A DNA stretch of 16,583 nucleotides, from the NCBI GenBank assembly GCA_964480695.1, contig CAYZPO010000021.1:1-16583 (forward strand). The letters run 5' to 3'. The notes below the pieces were generated by a model. That model had not been told where the DNA came from, ran no database searches, and worked only from the letters and a program-made list of their open reading frames with translations. This stretch comes from CAZDDW01 sp964480695 (GTDB lineage: Bacteria > Patescibacteriota > Patescibacteriia > UBA9934 > CAZDDW01). The first letter of the stretch is position 1; every line of letters begins with the position of its first letter. This document shows positions 8,057-13,567 of this stretch, in pieces. The position numbers and the translations under genes are program-made.

Positions 8057-8347
8057 ATGATTGAAGCAATTGATATTTTATACATTGTACTGGCCTTCTC
8101 GGCTTTGTGGTTCACTGCCTTTGTCTGTTGGCTGATTTGGCAAGTGGCCATGATCTTGAAGAATATTAATGACACCCTGAGCGAAGCGCGAGAGAAAATG
8201 GCCAAGATCGAGGCCGCCCTGACTGGTATGCGTGAAAAGTTTGACCACGCCACCAACAACCTCGGCCTATTAGTCGAAGGCGGCAAACGCGTGATCGACT
8301 ACGTTATCGAAAAGAAGCGATCGAAGAAGGAGAAGAGTGAGGAATAG
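8057..8347 (+). CDS. Small single-pass membrane protein with helical cytoplasmic tail, unknown function
   Basis: This 96-aa protein starts 10 nt after pheT. Residues about 5-33 form one hydrophobic helix (ILYIVLAFSALWFTAFVCWL). This is followed by a charged helix of about 55 residues with heptad-like spacing (INDTLSEAREKMAKIEAAL to MREKFDHATNNL), suggesting a coiled coil. The C-terminus is very basic and lysine-rich (EKKRSKKEKSEE). The pattern resembles small DUF948-like or YtxH-like membrane/coiled-coil proteins, but I cannot assign a family. It is the last gene before a terminator and is probably co-transcribed with pheST. The reading frame is well supported by composition and tight packing. 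Confidence 0.75.
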   Translation: MIEAIDILYIVLAFSALWFTAFVCWLIWQVAMILKNINDTLSEAREKMAKIEAALTGMREKFDHATNNLGLLVEGGKRVIDYVIEKKRSKKEKSEE

Positions 8348-8357
8348 TCTTAGATAC

Positions 8358-8392
8358 ATCAAAAACGACCCCCTTTGCCGGGGGTTTTTGAT
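8358..8392 (+). terminator. Intrinsic terminator after the pmm-rseP-pheST operon
   Basis: An outer stem ATCAAAAA (8358-8365) pairs with TTTTTGAT (8385-8392), and an inner stem CCCCC (8369-8373) pairs with GGGGG (8380-8384) around a 6-nt loop. There is a three-base bulge (CGA) on the left side. The GC-rich core followed by five T residues is typical of a Rho-independent terminator. Confidence 0.8.
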
Positions 8393-8403
8393 TATGGTAA
8401 AGT
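8375..8403 (+). promoter_or_regulatory. Candidate dnaE promoter embedded in the upstream terminator
   Basis: TTGCCG (8375-8380, 4 of 6) in the terminator loop lies 17 nt upstream of TAAAGT (8398-8403), which carries a TGn extension (TGG at 8395-8397). Transcription would begin near 8410, only about 3 nt before the dnaE ATG at 8413. With the terminator ending at 8392, any dnaE-specific transcript must have a very short leader. Confidence 0.4.
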
Positions 8404-8412
8404 AAGGCCGAT

Positions 8413-11400
8413 ATGAGCTCAGATTTTGTCCATCTTCACGTCCACAGTCACTACTCGTTGCTCGAGGCCCTTCCTAAGGTTGGACAGATTTTGGATCAGG
8501 TTAAGGAGCAGGGTGGCGACTCGATAGCACTAACTGACAACGGGGCCATGTACGGAATTATTGAGTTTTATCAAAAAGCTCAGAAGGCCGGGATCAAGCC
8601 GATCATTGGGATAGACGCTTACATCGCACCACACGGAAGAGAACAGAAGCGAGCTCGAGTTGATGATAAACCTTGGCGTTTAGTCCTGCTGGCAGAAAAC
8701 AATCAAGGTTATAAGAATTTATTAAAGCTTTCGAGTATCGGATTTCTCGAAGGTTTTTATTATCGGCCGCGAATTGACAAGGAACTACTTCGGCAGCATT
8801 CTGAGGGTTTGATCGCTCTAACCGGGGGAACCTGGGGTGAAGTTCCGGCAACGATTCGTGACTATGACAAGGATAAAGGTCGCGAGGCCTTGAAAGAGTA
8901 TCTTGATATTTTTGGGCCAGACCATTTGTATCTGGAATTGGTTGATCGACCTGAGGTGCCGGAGCAAGAATCAACCAACGCGACCTTGATCGAGCTTGGT
9001 CAGGAAATGAATGTTCCAGTGGTGGCTTGTAAAAATAGTCATTATCTTCATCCTGAAGATCAACAGGCTTGGAAGGTATTGCAGTGTGTACGTGGTGGTA
9101 AGACACTGGAAGATTATGAGCGGATGAATCAGTATGATTATGACGGCTCTATGATTTCTCCTGAAACAATGATTGAGCGATTTAAGGATGTGCCAGAGGC
9201 AATAACGAACACTCGCAAGATAGCTGATCGATGTAATGTTGAAATCGAGCTTGGAGTATGGCACTTTCCGCCAGTAGATATTCCAGAAGGTTATGATGCG
9301 GATACTTTGTTGCGCGAGCAGACTTACAAAGCAGCTAAGGAAAAATTTGGAGACGAATTGTCAGACGAGGTTAAAGAACGTCTCGATTACGAACTTGAGA
9401 TTATTAAGATGAAAGAGTATTCTGGATACTTTTTGTCTGTAGCTGACTACACCAAGTGGGCTCGGGACAATGCTGTGGTAACTACAACCCGTGGATCCGC
9501 TGCTGGATCTCTTGTATCGTATGTAATCGGGATTTCTTCAATTGACCCCCTGATTTATCAATTGCCATTTGAACGTTTCCTAAACCCGGATCGTCCGTCT
9601 GCTCCGGATGTTGATGCTGACTTTGCTGATAACCAGCGCGATAAAGTGCTTAAGTATGTGGTTGAAAAATATGGTCAGGATCGAGTGGCTCAGATCTGTA
9701 CTTTTGGAACCATGTTAGCTCGTGGTTCTGTTCGTGATGTTGGACGAGCTCTTGGCCATCCTTACGGTTTTGTGGATCAGATTGCTAAGCAAGTACCTAT
9801 GGGACAGCAGGGCAGGCCAATGACTTTGGAGTTAGCCATGAAAGAGAATCCCGAACTAAAGAAGATGCATGATGATAATCCGCAGGTGCGTCAGGTGATT
9901 GAGACGGCTCAGCAGATTGAAGGTTGTGCTCGTCATGTCTCTGTTCATGCTGCTGGAGTAGTGATTTCTCCAACTGCACTGACTGATTTCACTCCGCTAC
10001 AGATCGATACACGTGAAGGTAAGGTGATTACTCAATACGAAATGCATGCTGTGGAATCTGCTGGTCTGGTTAAAATGGACTTCTTAGGAATTCGTAATCT
10101 ATCTATTTTGGGAGACGCGATTAAGATTGTAAAAAAGACCAAGGGTGTTGAAGTTGATCTGGAAAATATACCAGTAGATGATAAAAAAACGTTTGAACTT
10201 CTGGCCAAAGGATATACCATGGGTGTGTTTCAACTGGCTGGTGATGGAATGACTAAGTATCTGGTTGAGTTATGTCCAACTCGAGTGGAAGATATCATGG
10301 CCATGGTTGCTTTATATCGTCCAGGCCCGATTGAGTTTATTCCCGAGTATATTAAGCGAGCACATAATCCGAAATTAGTTGATTACCCACACAAAGATCT
10401 TGAAGAGATTTTGGAAAAGTCACTCGGTCTGTTGATCTATCAGGATGATGTCATGCTTACTGCCATTAAATTGGCAGGATACAGTTGGTTGGAAGCTGAT
10501 CTTTTCCGTAAGGCCATGGGAAAGAAAATTCCGGAGTTGATGAAGGAGCAGGAAAAGAAGTTTAAGGATGGGTGTGTGGCCAATAAGATTCCAAAAGCCT
10601 TAGCAACAGATCTGTGGAATCGCATTAAGCCGTTTGCTATGTACGCCTTTAACAAGGCTCATGCTAGTTCATATGGTATGGTCGCGTATCAGACAGCATA
10701 TATGAAGGCTAATTTTCCAGCTGAGTATATGGCTTCGATCATGACGGCCGAATCAGCAGATCTAGAAAAAGTGGCTGCAGTTGTTAGGGAGTGTGAACGA
10801 ATGGGGATCAAGGTTTTGCCGCCGGATATTAATGAGTCCTTAAAAACTTTTACTTATATTGATGATCAGACTGTGCGCTTTGGTTTGTTAGTGATTAAAA
10901 ATCTTGGATCCGAAGTAATTGAGTCCATGATTGAAGAGCGCAAAGTCAACGGTTCATTCAAAGATCTGGCTGATTTTGCTGGTCGTATTTCGCATCGAGC
11001 TTTTAACAAGAAGTCATTGGAAGCGATGATCAAAGCCGGGGCCTTGGACCGTTTTGGAAATCGTAACATGTTATTACAGAACGCTGACCAGATCCTGAGC
11101 TATAATCGCAATACGATTCGTGAGAAAGAACAGAACCAAGGCTCGTTGTTTGATTTAAATCCAAGTTTGAGTGAAGCCAAGTTGCGACTGAAGGAATATC
11201 CGCGCGCTCCTAAGAACGAATATTTGGCTTGGGAAAAAGAATATCTGGGATTGTATATTACGAATCATCCATATTCGGATCAGGCTAAGGTGTTGGAGGG
11301 GCAGGTGGCAACTTGCGAACAGATTCCTGAACAAAAGGCCGGGAAGTTTGTTCATGTGGCCGGAATGATCGCTCAAGCCAAACGGATCACGACCAAAAAA

Positions 11401-11934
11401 GGAGATCCCATGGCTTTTGTTACTTTGCAGGACATGACCGGAACGACTGAGCTCGTGGTTTTCCCGCGGACTTTGACTGAGTTTGATAGTTTGATTACAG
11501 ATAACAATACGATTTTGGTTTCAGCCAAGGTTTCCGATCGCGACGGCGAGAACAGTCTAGTGGCCAACAGTATTATCCAACTGACAGACGATAATGTTGG
11601 TGAGCTGGTTGAGATGCTAAAGAAAGGGGATTGGATTAATGATGAAAAATCAGGGGCCAAGCAAGAAACTACTAAGGCTGAACCGATCGGTGACACGCAA
11701 GACAATAACGGCTTATCAATCAAGCTTCGCGGTAAGCCTTCACAGGAAATGATCGCTGAGCTCCGAGATTTATTTCAATCATGTCCAGGACGAGAGCGAG
11801 TTTATTTCCTGGTCGAGTCTGCTGGTAACTTTCGTCGCATCGAAACTGACTACATGGTCGACCAGACTCCAGATTTAGTTGAAGCTTTGAATAATATTGT
11901 TGGTCGAGAGAATGTGGATGCACAACTAAGCTAA
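8413..11934 (+). CDS. dnaE: DNA polymerase III alpha subunit (DnaE), replicative polymerase
   Basis: This 1173-aa family C polymerase synthesises both strands at the replication fork. The N-terminal PHP domain begins FVHLHVHSHYSLLEA. The catalytic palm has TRGSAAGSLVSYVIG (359-373), the aspartate pair in PDVDADF (D401, D403) and the third aspartate in VKMDFLGIRNL (D555), the same numbering as E. coli. Fingers and helix-hairpin-helix regions follow (ALYRPGPIEFIPEYI; AFNKAHASSYGMVAYQTAYMKANFPAEY). A C-terminal OB fold begins VHVAGMIAQAKRI near residue 975. Length fits DnaE1-type enzymes. The PHP domain has lost most of the metal ligands of proofreading PHP domains (see findings), so proofreading would need a separate DnaQ-type exonuclease. 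It sits between a terminator and the next gene; no clear Shine-Dalgarno sequence is seen. Confidence 0.97.
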   Translation: MSSDFVHLHVHSHYSLLEALPKVGQILDQVKEQGGDSIALTDNGAMYGIIEFYQKAQKAGIKPIIGIDAYIAPHGREQKRARVDDKPWRLVLLAENNQGYKNLLKLSSIGFLEGFYYRPRIDKELLRQHSEGLIALTGGTWGEVPATIRDYDKDKGREALKEYLDIFGPDHLYLELVDRPEVPEQESTNATLIELGQEMNVPVVACKNSHYLHPEDQQAWKVLQCVRGGKTLEDYERMNQYDYDGSMISPETMIERFKDVPEAITNTRKIADRCNVEIELGVWHFPPVDIPEGYDADTLLREQTYKAAKEKFGDELSDEVKERLDYELEIIKMKEYSGYFLSVADYTKWARDNAVVTTTRGSAAGSLVSYVIGISSIDPLIYQLPFERFLNPDRPSAPDVDADFADNQRDKVLKYVVEKYGQDRVAQICTFGTMLARGSVRDVGRALGHPYGFVDQIAKQVPMGQQGRPMTLELAMKENPELKKMHDDNPQVRQVIETAQQIEGCARHVSVHAAGVVISPTALTDFTPLQIDTREGKVITQYEMHAVESAGLVKMDFLGIRNLSILGDAIKIVKKTKGVEVDLENIPVDDKKTFELLAKGYTMGVFQLAGDGMTKYLVELCPTRVEDIMAMVALYRPGPIEFIPEYIKRAHNPKLVDYPHKDLEEILEKSLGLLIYQDDVMLTAIKLAGYSWLEADLFRKAMGKKIPELMKEQEKKFKDGCVANKIPKALATDLWNRIKPFAMYAFNKAHASSYGMVAYQTAYMKANFPAEYMASIMTAESADLEKVAAVVRECERMGIKVLPPDINESLKTFTYIDDQTVRFGLLVIKNLGSEVIESMIEERKVNGSFKDLADFAGRISHRAFNKKSLEAMIKAGALDRFGNRNMLLQNADQILSYNRNTIREKEQNQGSLFDLNPSLSEAKLRLKEYPRAPKNEYLAWEKEYLGLYITNHPYSDQAKVLEGQVATCEQIPEQKAGKFVHVAGMIAQAKRITTKKGDPMAFVTLQDMTGTTELVVFPRTLTEFDSLITDNNTILVSAKVSDRDGENSLVANSIIQLTDDNVGELVEMLKKGDWINDEKSGAKQETTKAEPIGDTQDNNGLSIKLRGKPSQEMIAELRDLFQSCPGRERVYFLVESAGNFRRIETDYMVDQTPDLVEALNNIVGRENVDAQLS

Positions 11935-11947
11935 AATATGGTATCAT
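11919..11947 (+). promoter_or_regulatory. Candidate promoter with extended -10 for the 438-aa membrane protein
   Basis: TGCACA (11919-11924, 4 of 6) inside the dnaE end is 17 nt upstream of TATCAT (11942-11947), which has a TGn extension (TGG at 11939-11941). Start of transcription would be near 11954, leaving about 19 nt of leader that contains a Shine-Dalgarno sequence. Confidence 0.4.
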
Positions 11948-11961
11948 AGGAATGATAAATT

Positions 11962-11970
11962 AAGGGAGGA
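11962..11970 (+). promoter_or_regulatory. Strong Shine-Dalgarno sequence (the only clear one in the window)
   Basis: AAGGGAGGA sits directly before the ATG at 11973. GGAGG ends 3 nt before the start codon, closer than the usual 5-9 nt. It supports the chosen start and stands out because the other starts here lack a comparable sequence. Confidence 0.7.
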
Positions 11971-11972
11971 AT

Positions 11973-13289
11973 ATGACACCAACAAAGAAGTCAACTACGG
12001 CTAAGAAGCGGCCAGCGGCTAAGAAACCGCCGATGAAAAAGTCCGGCGGAGCCGGACCTGGCTCCGCCAGGAAGACCGTGGCCAAGAAAAAGCCAGTTAA
12101 AAAGGTGAAGAAACCGGTTGTACTTCCGGAGGTAGTTAAGGAACCAAAGAAGCCAGCTAACCCAGCCCTGCGTATGTATCGTCGCATCGCGCTGGGATTT
12201 ATTGTAGTTACAGTGGTTTTGTTAGCGGTCGTTATTATCATGTCTACTATTCGAGCCACGATTCAGATCACACCATTGGTCGATGAGGTGAGCACAGAAT
12301 TTATTGCTGATATTGTCAAAGAAACCGAGATGGAAGGTGAGATTCCTGGGCGCGTGATCGCTCTGACTTTGGAAGAGTCTCGAGATTTTTCTGTTGGTGA
12401 AGAAGGATCTACTGAAGTTCCGGCCAAGGCTGGAGGTATGGTCACAATTTATAATATTTCTAATCGAGCCCAGCCATTAGTGGCCACGACACGGCTCCTG
12501 ACTCCGGATGGTGTGTTATTCCGGATCGATGATGGGGTTACGGTTCCGGCTGGGAGCACAGTTGTGGTAATGGCTCACGCTGATGAAGAAGGAATCGATG
12601 GCGAGGTTGGACCTACAAGTTTTACTATTCCAGGACTTAACAGCACGCGACAAAAAGAGGTCTATGCTGAAAGCACTGAGCCAATGACCGGAGGAGTTGA
12701 ATATATCAAAATGGTAACTGAAGAGGATTTGCTCGCAGCCGAAGCAGAATTGCAAGGTGACTTACTGGAAGCGGCGCAATTCACTTTACGAGATCAAGTC
12801 GGGGAAGAGCATGTTGGCGAGGTTTATTTAGAAGAAGTTCTGGACAGTTCTCGCGATACTGAAGCCGGAGCAGAAGCGGACAGTTTTGAAATCTCCTTGG
12901 AGGTTCAGGTGATCGGGGTTTTCTATGATCGCGACGCTCTGTTGACTATTGCTGAAGCTAAGTTGTACGAAAGTTTGGATCGTGGTTGGCAGGTGATGTT
13001 AGTTAAGCGTGACGAAATGTCCGTTGAAATTGAGAAGTATGATCTTGAGGAAGAGCTAGTTAATGTTCGAGTTATTTTGGAGGGGATGCGCATGGTTGCT
13101 CCAACTAATACTTTATTGAGTAAAGAGAATTTGGTCGGTCTGGGTCCACAGGAAGTCTCGGACTACTTGATTCAAGCTGGAATTGCGGCTACAGTTGATG
13201 TCGAATTTTTCCCGTTCTGGATCAGAAAGATTCCTAAACTGCGTGATCACATTGAAATCCGCATGTTGACACCGGATCCAGCAGAATGA
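11973..13289 (+). CDS. Lysine-rich single-pass membrane protein with extracytoplasmic baseplate J-like region, unknown function
   Basis: This 438-aa protein has an N-terminal cytoplasmic segment (residues 1-68) that is very rich in Lys, Ala and Pro, with no enzyme motif. One transmembrane helix spans about 72-92, and a large acidic C-terminal domain of about 340 residues is probably extracytoplasmic. Residues 150-245 (GGMVTIYNISNRAQPLVATTRLLTPDG, in two halves, then VTVPAGSTVVV and GPTSFTIPGL, ending near STEPMTGG) resemble the beta-rich region often labelled baseplate J-like in candidate-phylum genomes. This is a resemblance from memory, not a search result. Residues 24-33 are encoded by an inserted 30-bp double palindrome. 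The gene has its own candidate promoter and the window's only strong Shine-Dalgarno sequence. A role in the cell envelope or surface structures is inference. Confidence 0.8.
   Translation: MTPTKKSTTAKKRPAAKKPPMKKSGGAGPGSARKTVAKKKPVKKVKKPVVLPEVVKEPKKPANPALRMYRRIALGFIVVTVVLLAVVIIMSTIRATIQITPLVDEVSTEFIADIVKETEMEGEIPGRVIALTLEESRDFSVGEEGSTEVPAKAGGMVTIYNISNRAQPLVATTRLLTPDGVLFRIDDGVTVPAGSTVVVMAHADEEGIDGEVGPTSFTIPGLNSTRQKEVYAESTEPMTGGVEYIKMVTEEDLLAAEAELQGDLLEAAQFTLRDQVGEEHVGEVYLEEVLDSSRDTEAGAEADSFEISLEVQVIGVFYDRDALLTIAEAKLYESLDRGWQVMLVKRDEMSVEIEKYDLEEELVNVRVILEGMRMVAPTNTLLSKENLVGLGPQEVSDYLIQAGIAATVDVEFFPFWIRKIPKLRDHIEIRMLTPDPAE
12042..12071 (+). repeat. In-frame 30-bp double-palindrome element (REP/BIME-like)
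   Basis: Two adjacent 15-bp hairpins: TCCGGC-GGA-GCCGGA at 12042-12056 and CCTGGC-TCC-GCCAGG at 12057-12071. Each has a perfect 6-bp stem and a 3-nt loop, and the two loops (GGA and TCC) are complementary. The two cores are also reverse complements, so one larger hairpin (GGCGGAGCC with GGCTCCGCC, 9 bp) can form instead. The element is GC-rich against its surroundings and encodes exactly ten codons, SGGAGPGSAR (residues 24-33), inside a lysine-rich tail. Confidence 0.8.
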
Positions 13290-13295
13290 TAGACT
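13266..13295 (+). promoter_or_regulatory. Candidate promoter for the T-box-thrS transcript
   Basis: A perfect TTGACA (13266-13271), inside the end of the preceding gene, lies 18 nt upstream of TAGACT (13290-13295, 4 of 6). Transcription would begin near 13302, about 35 nt before Stem I of the riboswitch. A TAGAAT at 13295-13300 is a better -10 match but sits 23 nt from the -35. Confidence 0.45.
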
Positions 13296-13338
13296 AGAAT
13301 AGTTCTGTGATGATAGAGAACATGCTAGCTTAAAACGA

Positions 13339-13532
13339 GTTTAAAAGAGACCTTGGTCAAGGCTGAAAGCCAAGGAGCGACGTTAAGCATGGTACCGCCT
13401 CTTGAACAGCGCTTGATCGAGCGAAATCGATTGAATTGAGTGGTTGGATCAGGAGACAACTGATCGAACAATTCGGGTGGAACCACCTCGTTACTGGGGT
13501 CCCGAACTTCACGTTTTAGCGTGAAGTTTTTT
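13339..13532 (+). promoter_or_regulatory. T-box riboswitch, threonine-specific, controlling thrS
   Basis: Stem I runs from about 13339 to 13407. Its base pairs GTTT..AAGAG with CTCTTGAAC, and its distal helix pairs CCTTGG (13351-13356) with CCAAGG (13370-13375). On the 3' side a specifier-loop position holds ACC (13394-13396), a threonine codon. A small hairpin CGCT/AGCG lies at 13410-13423, and Stem III pairs GATCAG (13447-13452) with CTGATC (13460-13465). The antiterminator pairs TTCGGG (13472-13477) with CCCGAA (13501-13506) and ACC (13485-13487) with GGT (13498-13500), around the conserved bulge TGGAACC (13478-13484). TGGA would pair with the UCCA end of uncharged tRNA-Thr having discriminator U. 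An intrinsic terminator follows. Uncharged tRNA-Thr should therefore raise thrS transcription. T-boxes are best known from Firmicutes. Confidence 0.88.
13505..13532 (+). terminator. Regulatory terminator of the T-box leader
   Basis: AACTTCACG (13505-13513) pairs perfectly with CGTGAAGTT (13520-13528) around the 6-nt loop TTTTAG, followed by T residues to 13532. It overlaps the antiterminator 3' strand by only two bases (13505-13506). The thrS ATG is 36 nt after it. Confidence 0.85.
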
Positions 13533-13567
13533 GATAAGAAAATAATAAAACAAGAAAATAAGAAAAT

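Noticed and set aside
8603..9106. A 167-codon open frame on the minus strand inside dnaE
   Set aside because: It lies wholly within the well-supported dnaE frame, has no family motif, and its composition (many His, Pro, Arg) is what an antisense frame of a gene gives.
11373..11723. A 116-codon minus-strand open frame over the dnaE OB-fold region
   Set aside because: It is Ser/Leu-rich shadow coding opposite a recognisable OB fold, with no start signal.
13295..13300. TAGAAT as the thrS -10 box
   Set aside because: It matches the consensus better than TAGACT but lies 23 nt from the perfect TTGACA, too far, and no other -35 is well placed.
13389..13399. GGTACCGCC as a second T-box sequence
   Set aside because: It looks like the T-box core GGTACCGC, but it falls on the 3' side of Stem I where the specifier codon ACC is expected, and no antiterminator pairing partner follows.
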